From NCBI GenBank assembly GCA_902805475.1, contig CADCSX010000012.1, positions 1,240,001-1,304,000 of the forward strand: 64,000 nucleotides of DNA. The letters are read 5' to 3'. Position 1 is the stretch's first letter. Each line of letters opens with the position of its first letter. Made by a program: the position numbers and the translations under genes. The notes below the pieces were generated by a model. That model ran no database searches. It had not been told where the DNA came from and was given only the letters and a program-made list of their open reading frames with translations. Below are positions 10,926 through 21,130 of the stretch, piece by piece. The stretch comes from Entonaema liquescens. Lineage: Eukaryota > Ascomycota > Sordariomycetes > Xylariales > Xylariaceae.

Positions 10926-13773
10926 CTACGTATGACGCTGGGGCGGTAATCCGGGAGATGCTGGAGATGCTTGCGCGCCTCGCAGATTGATAGACCCAAT
11001 CCTTGACACGATGTTGTTTCCAACAGCATCAACCGCTCCCCGGGGTGATGTTAAGGACGGGCCTTGAGCGGCCGTTTCCTGCACCTTAAACAACTTGATC
11101 GCCGTTCCGTTCCACACGCCAACCGTGCCCTTTGATACCTGCATTTCGCTTGCGAAGACAAAACTCCAAATCAGCGATTCGTACCAACCCAGAGCTAGGG
11201 GTGACCACTCAAATGAATGGACCCTGACTGGGGAAGGCTCTATGCCGACCAAATCCGCCTCTTGAATAGCCTTTAAAGTCGCGGACGATGGCACATCTGC
11301 CGTTAGTCCCTGTCGATTAATTAATACCGTCAATTGCTGGATGACGGTTAGGATCGTGTGGAGAGGAAGTTCAGGAAGCCAGCTCTCGATCCATTCCGCG
11401 GAAGGCTCGAAAACGCCAGGCGCCAATTGGCCGGCTGCCGAATAGCTCCCCAGACTTGTCACACTATTCTGTCGGGAGAATGTTGGTACTCCAGCAGGCA
11501 TCTTGCCCCTAGCTTTTTCTGACATGCCTCGTAATTGCGTCGGTACCGCATCTTCCACATCGGCGACGGAAGAGGCTCGAGAAGGATTCTCGCTCGGGCT
11601 CGATTGTGCCGGCGTTGGGCGACCATCCTCCTCCTCGTCGCTATCATCCTCGGCGTCCCCGATAGCAAACGTTGAATCTTCCTCCGGCACATTGCTTAGT
11701 GTTGGTGTCCTTGGTTGCGTCGTAACGGGGCTGCGTAGACTATCGACGGAGCTTCGTCTGGAACTTGCATCCAATGGATCTAGGGACTGTCCAGCTTCCT
11801 TTCTCCGACGATTTCTTCGTTCGAGTTCCTCTTGGCCACTCTCAAGTGTGAAACTTCGTAACGCCTCAAAGCGTTTCCTGTTCTTTAGTATTAGGTAGAT
11901 GAAGTGAGGATTCTCTATATTTTATGTTAGAAGGCTCTCATATTAAATGTTGACAGATGACTGACTCTTATATTGATGCTCAATTAAAGCGTTCATCGAC
12001 TCCAAGAGTGACGCCAGGAGATCGTGGTTACTATCATTAGCAAGAAGAAATGAAGGGGAGGACATAGAGTTGTATAACTGTAGTAATTTCGAACCCGTCG
12101 TGCCGTTGATACCTTCCAGGTAAGCAGCTATGTTGTTAATAACAGCAAGGAGCGCTGGGTATATGGCGGAAAGCTTGCCCTGGCTTCTCGTGATAAGATT
12201 ATATATCGACTTCGTGCTGAGTTAGCTGAGAGTACTTTTAGGAGGGTGTGATTTGCTCACCTGTATCAAGAAATCGGCATACGTCCCTTTAAAGCCGGGA
12301 ATTCGAATGACAACTGGCAGTGTATCCTGCCCTTCAAAGTGCTTATTAAGATTGACGCCAAAGTTCTTCTCGACACTCAATGTCTGTAGCAGGAATGCGC
12401 ACATTCGTACGACGCCTTGCTTTGAGGCGTCTGCCTTATACTCGGTGGCATAGAAAAGAAGCAGTATAACAAAGTCGTGCGCTCTTTGCGTATCGATCAT
12501 AAAAGATCTAAATCGTTTGTTGCACTGGGTGATCTCCCAGAAGAGCATAATTATCTCCGGAGAGAATCTGGTCGTGGTTTGGGTTCCAGGAATATATGAG
12601 ATGTTGGCCTGGATAGGTTGGTTGAGTATCCGCGTCATACCATCAACGATGAATTGGAAATCTTGAGGGCGATGTAGTCTTCCAAGGAAATGGCGGTAGT
12701 AATTCTTGGGCGCAGAGCCAGTGACGGGCTCGGGTATTGGGTAAAGAAGGGTGATTAGCAGGAACTGCAGGGTATAGGTAATGAGAATCTCCTTTGGATC
12801 TTTGAACATAAGGGTGTTATATGGCACACGCCAGCTTGCTGGATTGTATTTAAGAGTCTAAAAGAATCAGCACTTGGAAAACATGTCTTACTATAAGCGA
12901 GCCTTACAGTATTCAGCAAAGAGCACAAGACAGATAGGACGACTTGTTTATCCGGACATGTACAGATATATGTCAGAGACTTGGCTCCCCTAGTCGGCAG
13001 TATGTTGGGCGACATATACATGCTCTGACCTGCTAGAGTTAAAAGAAGGCGCAGGATCTCGCATCGATTACTTTCGTACTCCTTTGTTGTAGGCACAGCT
13101 GTATTGCAGCCCACTCCGCTTTGCCAAATGGCATAGGTGACTTTTGGCTTGCCATGGGGCTGCTTCGGAACTGTCAGGTCGGAGAAGAAAAGGAGGTCGA
13201 TTAGAGTGTCGATAAGCTCCTCTGCTAAGGGCTTGGCCTCCTCGAATTCGTCAGGAGGCGGCTTCGCATCTTCCTCCGCTTCGTCAAAAAGCACTTCGTT
13301 CGCGATGGTAGCTCTCCTAGTCCGCTTTCGCCTAGTACCCCAGAAGAACTTATCTTCCCAGCCTTGGAGGTGGTCTACTTCGTATAGGTAGGGTAGGACA
13401 CGGGTAAGGATGCGAATGCAGTTCAGGGCATCGCGCTCGGGTGCGAACTCGGGATCGGGAAAAGAAGGATGATGCCGCAATATAAAAAGGCGAGATGTTA
13501 CGGCGAGTATAAGAGTTTCTAGGTTCTCAATTGCTCTATCGCGAGTTCGACGAATGTCTGCAGGCGCAAAAAGACTAAAGATGTCCTCGGAGGACTCCGG
13601 TAGCTCCCAGAACTGCGAAGGATTAGAAACCAAAGAAACTCAAGTAGAAGAAGTAGAAATATAGGACTACTACTAACAGAGGTCCAATAGGGGTCATCAG
13701 CAGGTATATGTCGCTCTTCTGACAACCTGAAGATGCCCTTCTTGAAGACTAGCTTGGAGTCGCTGGCACCCAT
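10926..13773 (-). CDS. HID1: HID1 family protein (dymeclin-related Golgi trafficking factor)
   Basis: Hid-1 proteins are peripheral Golgi/TGN proteins; the fission yeast member Ftp105 anchors the deubiquitinase Ubp5, and the animal protein acts in dense-core vesicle traffic. Exons in order are 13773-13678, 13612-12908, 12857-12261, 12209-11966 and 11914-10926 (876 aa; human about 790). The N-terminus MGASDSKLVFKKGIF matches the family, including Gly2, a candidate myristoylation site. Conserved blocks include RILTRVLPYLYE, LIDLLFFSDLTV, NRCEILRLLLTLAGQSMY, YADFLIQ and RFEALRSFTLESGQEELERR. The acceptor of exon 5 was placed at 11914 because it keeps KNPHFIYLILKNRKRFE in frame. The region coded by about 11750-11480 is Ser/Thr/Pro/acid-rich and probably disordered. 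No TM segment is expected. Confidence 0.93.
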
Positions 13774-14578
13774 TGCGATGAAGTCATACCATGTCTACAT
13801 CGAGCGGCGTGATTGAATCGAAAAAAATGGGATTTATGTAACCCAGCTCTGCCCTTAAGGAGATACCAAAACCGGGGGATTTGCTGTCGTGCTATTATTA
13901 TTTCGGCGATGCTGGTCCAAGTCTAGAATCTCGTCATGGATTAAAGTTGCGGCTTGCGATTTGCTGCGTTGCATTCTGTTAACTTCAAACGCGCTACGTA
14001 CCTAATCTACGGGATCTCATATACGGGGTAGGTACCTAAGTACGTACCTTCAGATGAAACCTGATTGAGGGTGTCGGTTATCAGTGAAGGTTATCAGTGA
14101 AACTCCTTATCTTTTATCCTATAGTTAGCTAACTATAGGTACATTACATAGCTCAGAGACCGATTAGGTAAAATTAATTGGAAAGCTCCTGACTTGAATC
14201 TTTAAACATTGAACTTGCCAAACAATTGCCTTGCCAGACAATTGAGGTGCATGTTAAGGTAATAACATGCATTAGGAAGTCTAATTCATAATCCTTTCAT
14301 TCTAGTTATCTTTCTTTAAGATATGTTCACCCATATACACCCACTTGGCCCAACAAATTTCAGAATGCACAGCCAAAATGCCCTTTCTAACATTCATCAT
14401 TCTTATCAACAAGGTATCATCGACAATTAAGGAAATAATAAGACAGGTATATACGGGTCATTAGTTACCCATTTACTCTCCCAACCCCTTTAAATAATTA
14501 CCGTAACAAAGTAAACATCAAGTCATGTTCTAGAATGGTTATTATCTTCAGTTGTCTGACTGTTCTACAGCCGTGTCG
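13774..14578. other. Intergenic region between HID1 and the epoxide-hydrolase-like gene
   Basis: Promoter side of HID1 and 3' flank of the next minus-strand gene. A short direct repeat (ggttatcagtga) occurs twice near 14075-14101. The end at about 14546-14578 is the rest of a duplicated coding segment described under the neighbouring gene. No further gene is seen. Confidence 0.5.
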
Positions 14579-14772
14579 TCACTCGCTTCGGTGCGGGTGT
14601 CCTCGTTCATCGACCGGTGGCGCGAGATGAGCCGGACTTGGCACCTTTGAGGTAGGTGAAGAAGTTTTGCTAGTGATATTCTCGTTGCTTCCCACAGCCG
14701 TCTCATCACTAACTTCTCTATGTGGGTGACTGCGCTCTTCGTCCCTTGGGGGTGCTAGAAGGGCTGGAGCGG
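14546..14772 (-). repeat. Imperfect tandem duplication at the 3' end of the epoxide-hydrolase-like gene
   Basis: Read on the minus strand, about 14772-14685 encodes LAPPRDEERSHPHREVSDET, and about 14640-14546 encodes LAPPVDERGHPHR followed, after loss of one base, by a shifted EASDDTAVEQ-like reading. The two copies align base for base except for that gap. The current frame therefore stops at 14579, while the duplicated frame would stop at 14548. Confidence 0.7.
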
Positions 14773-16436
14773 GTTGCGCTGGCGGAGATGCTGGCGGAGA
14801 TGCTGGCTGCTCGCTGGCAGTATCATTGTGAACTACCACCTGCTCTAGAGAAGCCACAGTTGGTACTGGAGCTGGGGTTAAGACTGGCAGCTCCGCAGGC
14901 CGTAATCGGGAATCCGACCGCAAAATCGAAGCGGCTACCCCTCTTACGCCCGCAGCGATGATCTCAGGTCGATCCCAAGCCAGAAGTCCTGATCTTCCTG
15001 TTGCACGGTTGACATGGACTACGTTATATTTTGCCTTGGCCCAGCTAGGACATGTATAGCAGTCCGTTACCTCGTCTTGCATCAACTCGATAGCCTCAGC
15101 CTCAGCCTCTGTGTCCCCGTTTGCACTAGGCTCATCGCCTAGAAATACTGTGATACCGATTTTCGGCCGTGAACGAACTTTCTTATCCGCTTCCGGGTAC
15201 CGCGCACAATGCGCCCAGAACCTCATGGCTGACTCTGGACCAGGGAGCCAAGAAAGCTGGGTGAGATTAATCACCTCTGTAGGTGTGAATTCCTTCTTTG
15301 GATCAAGCAAGCGGAGGCTCTTCAATACGAAGACTAATAGACCCGTCGGTGAGTCGCATAGCGCATATGCTAGGGTGTTCGGCTCTCGAAGACCCAACTG
15401 ATTTAATCCGAATTGAGCAGGAGTTGGTGTTTTCTTCGACGAATGAGCAAAGCCATTTCTTTTAAGAGCGGAGAAATCCTCCTTGTGATAACCAAGTATA
15501 GGAGCACGAAGCAAACTTGCAACCGACCATTTTGCCCACTCGACCGGCGCCTCCCGGAGCTTTGGTCGCGCCAACGGAGGTGATATTAAATGACCTCCTA
15601 GGCAAGAATCGGAATAATAAGTTACCAGATAATGGGCAAGCTTAAAGTCGATTTCCGCTGGCGAAGCAACTCCCGAACTTGCATTCGTTACCAAATAGTG
15701 GGGATATGAAAGCCGGCTCATTAACGAGTTTAAGATTTCTGCTGTTGATGAGATCACGGGAGTGTTGTTCGGAAGAGCGTCGCTAAACCCCAAGCCCGGT
15801 AGAGCGGGTATAACTAAGTGGAAAGGCTGATTATTTGCAGCATCTTCCGGTTCTGTGAATTGCTTGATGAGGTGACCAAAAGAGAGATTTGAGAAAGGGA
15901 AAGGTGGTATTAAAAGAAGGGGTGTCGCATTTGAATGAGATGAACGAGAGTGAATGAAATTGATCCTGACGATTGCTTCAGATGAAGGAATCGAAAATCC
16001 AGTGCGAAATTGAGGTAACTCGGTATTCAACAGGTCTTCTTGCGCCCTCCATGAATACTGCTCCAACCTATTCCATTATTAGTTCTACTGATACTGCTAA
16101 TACAAGACACAGACATAAGTCATAAGTGCATTATTTCAGGGCAGGCATATAAGGTTGAAGACTTACCAGAAATCAATGAGTGGTTCTATTTTAGATTTTG
16201 GCTCCCACCAGTCTTTTGATTTCGGTTCCGATAGCTCATGAGGCAGTCGAGTTACTTCAAGCTTCTGTTTTGTGAGATCTAGGTATTTCGACGATACCTA
16301 TGAACAGCACGTCAGCCACACTTTCCGATTTGGATGAGGTTCGATAAGATTGTGAGTGGCTCACATGTATTCTGTAGGGCTTAATTTCATCAGCACCGCC
16401 AGCGGGGACAGCCTCTTCAACCTCAGCAGCAGCCAT
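14579..16436 (-). CDS. Epoxide hydrolase-like alpha/beta hydrolase, probably catalytically inactive
   Basis: Exons are 16436-16365, 16297-16167 and 16067-14579, giving 563 aa. Residues about 20-110 form an epoxide hydrolase N-terminal (EHN) domain (IKPYRIHVSSKYLDLTKQKL, DWWEPKSKIEPLIDFW). An alpha/beta hydrolase core follows with the family segment PALPGLGFSDA. The residues needed for catalysis are missing. The HGxP oxyanion motif reads IPPFPFSN, the nucleophile-elbow Asp of the usual GGDWG is replaced by NASSGV (residues 197-202), and the expected GGHF histidine region reads GRSGLLAWDRPE. After about residue 450 comes a Pro/Ala/Ser-rich tail ending in an imperfect duplicated segment (APPRDEERSHPHRE, then APPVDERGHPHRSE). 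An upstream ATG at 16460 would add eight residues but has weaker context. I infer a pseudoenzyme; the substrate or partner is unknown. Confidence 0.85.
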
Positions 16437-17417
16437 TTTCAAGTATAAATTGCCATCCAATATACAAGAGTAACACGTCTAAAGGCAACACAACATCAAT
16501 CGAGATAACGAGGGAATGAAAAGACGAATAACGAGAGACGCATGAACAAGTTACTGACGGGAAATCAAAATTAGTATTTCATATTATCTTCATGCCGCCC
16601 CATCGCGTCCGAGAGATCTTGTTTAATTATACTTCGTTTTAAGGGATCTAAGTGGCTTGACTCTATGTGGCTAAAACTTTTCGTAGTACACCCGAAAACA
16701 GGGCAGAAACAGCAGGGATGATACTAGCTACGGACCAATTGACATTGAAGTCGACCCCGAATTAAGACTTACAGGGATGGTAAAAGGTTTCGACTCTTAA
16801 GAGTGAAGTGGCGGTGCATACGTATGCCCCCTGGAGAAGTAGAAGTGATCGTCTTACTTCAGTTGCATTAATGAGCACCCTTTCTGTCACGCTTTCCATG
16901 CTAACTTGATTTTTCTGGTCAGATTAGGCGAGACGTGAAATATACTATTATACAGGACCACGAGACCAGAACGCGTCGAGGTGGTAAACTTCTCTCCCCT
17001 TGTTATCGCGCAGTACCCTCACCACGCATGACACTAGTTTCTGAGGCTTCCCCATAGCTAATTTCGTAGAGCCTATTAAGGCTCAATAGAGCTCCAGATG
17101 GCGCGAACAGCGGTGCAACGGCTGAACGCGACAGCACCCGACGGCCGAGTCAAACTCGAACGAAGCTCCGATGGAGACCTCCTGAGGTGCGCAATATATT
17201 GAGCCCTCTAAGCTCGCTTAAAACCCCATCACCCGGAGAGTAGTGCAAGAGCTGAACCCCTTTGAATTGAGTGGTGAATTGAGTGGTGAATTGGTCTCCT
17301 CCGAGACATTTGTATAATACAAGGTACTCTGCGTGTCAGAGAACCCTCCCGGCTTATTGCAGAGACAGGCTGCATCGACTGCATAGTCAAACGAGAAAGC
17401 AAAGTTGGGCTCAAGCC
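16437..17417. other. Intergenic region between the epoxide-hydrolase-like gene and the mitochondrial protein gene
   Basis: About 980 bp holding the promoter of the minus-strand epoxide-hydrolase-like gene and the 3' flank of the next one. I looked for tRNA A/B boxes around 17040-17200 and found no foldable candidate. Nothing else is supported. Confidence 0.5.
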
Positions 17418-17786
17418 TTAGGTACTTTCTGTCTCGTCATCCCCGGTACCCGAGTACCAGTGCCAAAACCACCTAATATAGAAGATGGTCTCCATAGTGC
17501 CGAATATGCTTACAGCGATAATAACAACGATCTTGGTTCTTCGGGTCATGCCCAATCCCTCAAAGCTGAAGCCCATAGGTGGGGTTTCATCAGGCTGCTT
17601 AGAAGGATCTTTTGTAGGCCGTTTTGTTGAAAGACCGGAACTCGAAGTCGAGAACTTGGAAATGATAGCTTGATTTGATTGGTTTGAAATATGCGAGTTG
17701 AATGCGGGTATGTAAGGATACGCAATGCGCCCTCTGACAGCACCCGCGCTACTGCGGGCTGTTGTAACAAGGCGACTAGCAAGCAT
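17418..17786 (-). CDS. Small single-pass mitochondrial membrane protein, function unknown
   Basis: A single-exon frame of 122 aa that I do not recognise by name. The first about 45 residues are basic and hydroxylated with no acidic residue (MLASRLVTTARSSAGAVRGR), ending near SKFSTSSS, a typical mitochondrial presequence and cleavage region. A polar Pro/Lys-rich stretch follows, then MTRRTKIVVIIAVSIFGTME and an aromatic-rich continuation (FYIRWFWHWY) forming one membrane helix at about residues 80-110. The tail is short and acidic (GDDETEST). An inner-membrane protein or a respiratory-complex assembly factor is a fair guess, not shown. The frame stays open upstream to 18035, but the presequence fixes the start at 17786. 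Confidence 0.75.
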   Translation of the reverse strand: MLASRLVTTARSSAGAVRGRIAYPYIPAFNSHISNQSNQAIISKFSTSSSGLSTKRPTKDPSKQPDETPPMGFSFEGLGMTRRTKIVVIIAVSIFGTMETIFYIRWFWHWYSGTGDDETEST

Positions 17787-17819
17787 CTTGAAATATAGTT
17801 GAAACGGGCAAATTGATGA

Positions 17820-17846
17820 TGAATGAATGAATGAATGAATGAATGA
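17820..17846. repeat. (GAAT)n tetranucleotide microsatellite
   Basis: About six and a half GAAT units, 34 nt upstream of the start of the minus-strand mitochondrial protein gene, so in its leader or promoter. Confidence 0.9.
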
Positions 17847-18257
17847 GATATTTAAGCCTGATGAATATGAACTGGAGTTTTGAAGCAGAGAATTAAATGA
17901 ATACTTATACCTAAGTCTCGATAAGCCCTGGACAACCCAGAACATGTAGTCATAAAGCCCACTCGACACCCTTGAATACGGCGTATATGCGGTTACATAT
18001 TCACGTGAGTCATATACCAATGCGCTCAAACGCATCCTTAAAAGCGCAAACCGAAGTCAATATGAGTAGAATCTATAAGTAGTATGTGGTATTGGGTATA
18101 GTAGGGGTTCTTTCTATGAGTCAACTCCTAATCGTCTGGTCTAGAAGGAAGGGGGGTACGGTACCTGGGATAGAGAACACAAAGGGGAGGATTTGGATTA
18201 CGGAGAAACCGTGGAGCATGTTACTTAAGACAAAAAAGCAAACCAATTCGTCACAAG
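17847..18257. other. Intergenic region before tRNA-Gly
   Basis: Presumed promoter of the mitochondrial protein gene (minus) and 5' flank of the tRNA gene. An open frame continues through part of it on the minus strand as a read-through upstream of the chosen start. No separate gene is seen. Confidence 0.45.
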
Positions 18258-18341
18258 GCACTAATGGGGTAGTGGTAACCTCGGAGTTTCCCATCTTTGA
18301 AGATACTACTCTGGCCCCGTGTTCGATTCACGGTTAGTGCA
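18258..18341 (+). tRNA. tRNA-Gly (anticodon CCC) with a 13-nt intron
   Basis: A full cloverleaf can be drawn. The 7-bp acceptor GCACTAA/TTAGTGC is perfect. The D-stem GGGT/ACCT has loop AGTGGTA with the invariant A14, G18 and G19. The anticodon stem GGAGT/ACTCT holds loop TTCCCA plus T, giving anticodon CCC after U33 and before A37. The T-stem CCGTG/CACGG holds TTCGATT, and the discriminator base is A. Removing TCTTTGAAGATAC between positions 37 and 38 gives a 71-nt tRNA, the usual size for tRNA-Gly. Pol III A and B boxes are internal. An alternative register would read UCC, but it puts a pyrimidine at position 37 and is less likely. Confidence 0.9.
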
Positions 18342-18377
18342 ATCTAACGATTGAAGACCCATTAGAGAAAACTCTAC

Positions 18378-18384
18378 TTTTTTT
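18378..18384 (+). terminator. Pol III T-run terminator downstream of tRNA-Gly
   Basis: A run of seven T lies 37 nt after the tRNA 3' end, followed by another five-T run at 18389-18393. This fits RNA polymerase III termination, though the spacing is longer than usual. Confidence 0.5.
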
Positions 18385-18845
18385 GCACTTTTTCTGATTT
18401 GTTAAATCAGGAGTTCCTTTTTGCTAGTTTCTAGTATCGGAGTATGAGCTATAGGATCAATTCCTAATAGCTGTCTTCTAATTCTATAGACCTAGAGAAT
18501 ATATTTACACGCCTTGACAAATATGAGTTTACTTGACTGCAAGACTCGAGAAAGATGAGCTCTAAGTAGTTAATGGTAAGTACCAGTGGCTTAAGATACA
18601 CTAGCCACTAAATCCGCGGGGCAGACCTAAGAGCTTGGGCCACAAGTCGGGCGTCCTGGACCTTCCAAGGGCTTTTAGCACCTCAAGTTCCAATGAAGTA
18701 CTGTACCTAGTTAACTTAAACGTCGCGATGTATTCCACCAACTTCTCTTTCCTTTGACCTCCGACCCTCCCCCCCCTCACATATCTCTCCGCCGCACGTC
18801 CTACTTTTCTTCCCACTTCTCCGAGATAATCACAACTCCTAAATC
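18385..18845. other. Intergenic region between tRNA-Gly and GET4
   Basis: No gene. A pyrimidine-rich stretch at about 18745-18830, just upstream of the GET4 ATG, is typical of promoters and leaders of well-expressed fungal genes. Confidence 0.5.
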
Positions 18846-19921
18846 ATGAGCGCAAAAAGCGACAAGATCGAGAAGATCATTGCTCGCCTGCAGCAGAGGA
18901 TTAGTGAGGGGCAGTTCTACGAGGCCCAGCAGCAGACCCGTGTCGTAGCAGCGCGATATACCAAGTCTCAAAATTGGGACAACGCCATCAACATCCTCTA
19001 CAATGTCGCACAGTCGCTTCTGAAGGCGGGCCAGGGTGGCAGCGGTGGCGATCTCTGCGTCCTACTGGTTGATACCTACAAACAGGCCGAGCTGAAGCCT
19101 GACGCCGTTAACAAGGGTAGACTACTCACGTGTCTGCGGTTGTTCAATAGTGAGGAACCTACGCGCAAGAAGTACATTGGGGAGATCATAACGTGCGTTA
19201 TGCTTGTTTGACTAACCCTACGTGAAGTTGTCTACTATGCTAACGTCTGTCTAGATGGTCCTCCAAGTTCGGCGAGTACCCCGCGGGCGATCCTGAGCTT
19301 CATCACGTTGCAGGCTCCCTATACGCGGAGGAGCATGAGCCGTACGATGCCGAAAGACATCTGCTTCTAGGTACGAAGGACTCAGCCGAGGTTCTGGCTC
19401 GCTTAGAATATGAGTGGTTTAAGGAGGACGACGCACATACAGCCGCTTTATACGCCGCGAGAGGAGTTCTACCGTACCTTCTCACGGGCAACGTCCGATC
19501 AGCGAATACATGCTACCGACTGTTCACCAGCGCCCTCAGCCAGGACAACCAAGGCCAGCTTAACGTCCAGGACATAAGCAGTAATAGCGCCGACATTCGG
19601 ATATACCCTAGTATACCCCTCCTCAATTTTCTAGGCCTCCTGTTACTCGCCGTCCAGAGAGCAAACCCGGACTTATACAAACAACTACACAGCAAATACT
19701 CTACTCTCCTTGCCGAGGTCGAGTCGTGGCACGAGTCTTTGGAGATCATCGCCGAGATGTATTTCGGGATTCAGAAGCCCCGACAGAGCAACCCGCTAAT
19801 GGACATGATGAGCGGGTTCTTCGGCGGTAGTGGTGGGGGTGGCGCTGCGGCGGGCGGGGGTGCGAAGAGACCGGCTGTCAAAGCTCCTACGTCAATGCCG
19901 GCCGCCGAGGGATTAGATTAG
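18846..19921 (+). CDS. GET4: Get4, tail-anchored protein insertion factor
   Basis: Get4 pairs with Get5 to hand tail-anchored membrane proteins from Sgt2 to the Get3 ATPase for insertion into the ER. Exons are 18846-19192 and 19255-19921 around a 62-nt intron, giving 337 aa, close to the family size. The protein is an alpha-helical TPR-like solenoid. Diagnostic segments are KIEKIIARLQQRISEGQFYE at the N-terminus, INILYNVAQSLLKAGQGGSG, GRLLTCLRLF, and LEYEWFKEDD in the middle. The C-terminal end has a Gly/Ala-rich linker (GGSGGGGAAAGGG) after the last helix (LEIIAEMYFGIQKP). The gene converges on the unknown gene at 19989, with only 67 bp between stop codons. Confidence 0.95.
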
Positions 19922-19988
19922 GTTATATTAGATTTGTCGTCGGGTTCCTATAGAACGGTCTAATTATGGTAGCTATTCACGACGAATA

Positions 19989-20620
19989 TCATTGCGGCCG
20001 CTGTTGCTCTTCCGGCTCGTACATCCAATTGTCTTCGGCTAGTGCAGCTACTTTGGCTCTCATGCTGGCTCGGAGTGTCTCTAGAACCTCTTCTTGCAGG
20101 TCAGCGTACCTACGGTTATGATATCGTATGCTTAAATGTTATTCGCATGGTCTTACCTTCGGGTTGCGCTGGCGTGCGATTGTGGTTTATCTGGTAGTGC
20201 TTGACTGCTTCTGCCAATCTTTGTCTCTCGCCTGTAATCTGATGCATTAGTGATCGCGTACTACAATACGAAATTACAACCATCTCAAATACGGAATATA
20301 GTATTTGACATACGCTCGCTCTCCTGCGCATCGTCCAATGCGCCGCCTTCCTCGGGATCGTCTAGCGGGGGTGTAGGCGGATCGCCGACGTCGAACTCGC
20401 CGTTCTTATCGCGAACGACGATGTCAGATGTATCGGACAGTACTTCAACGTCCCCAAGACGTAGTGTCTCAGCAGAGTTATTAGAAGACTGAGAGGAGGT
20501 CGTGGGCGTTGGGCGGCGTGTAAGTTGGCTTTGGAACAAGTTGCGCCGTATGCCAGCCGTGTTCGTGCGCGCGGTTCTGTTAGTACCTGGACGAGCGTGA
20601 GGGGGTGGTCGGTCGGCCAT
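19989..20620 (-). CDS. Conserved-looking small acidic protein, function unknown
   Basis: Exons are proposed at 20620-20314, 20231-20157 and 20092-19989, giving 161 aa. The N-terminal half is disordered and basic (RPPPHARPGTNRTART, RRNLFQSQLTRRPTP), then acidic (LDDPEEGGALDDAQESE). The C-terminal part is a helical, probably coiled-coil block (RERQRLAEAVKHYQINHNRT, then EVLETLRASMRAKVAALAED) ending in WMYEPEEQ. The exon 2 acceptor at 20231 (ttacag) is preferred because it keeps that helix in frame. The exon 3 acceptor at 20092 (gcaag) is weak; a stronger site at 20110 leads to an early stop. I do not recognise the family. The exon 3 border is the least certain in the window. Confidence 0.6.
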
Positions 20621-21130
20621 ATTCGATTAAGGATGAAGTATCTTGTTTTATTTTTTGTTGTAACTAGATGACTAGTAGAAAGAAGCAATACCTATCAATG
20701 CTGATAGTGCGGCACTACACTGTAATGTTTCGTTTATTATTGTTGAAGAAACATTGGTTAAAGATGGTGGTTATCTTATCATATGTTGGCATCTGGTAGA
20801 AAACAAGCCAAAGCAGGGACCAGGTTTCATCGTTAGCTGGCCCCCTGTCTTAGGGCCTTTGTTTGAGGTACCTAAGCAGCTAAGTGCATATGTAAACTTA
20901 GCTTGGGCACTGTGGGGTAACCTTGTATAAGTGGCATGGGTGTTTGTTACTTTGTCTTGAGCTTTCTACTACTTATAGCTCCTACCTTGATACCTTACCT
21001 ACCTAGCTCTAAGGTACCTATGATCAAAGTCTTAACTTCAACTCATTCCTATTATTATAGGTTGAGTAATTATCTCTATTACCAACGTCCAATTCTACAT
21101 ATTATCTTCGAGTCAGTGCGGAATTTTACC
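20621..21130. promoter_or_regulatory. Shared divergent promoter region (unknown gene and RAI1)
   Basis: 510 bp between the start codons of two divergent genes, so both promoters must lie here. It contains CCTAGGTACC/TACCTA-type stretches near 20995-21020. No factor site is assigned. Confidence 0.5.
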
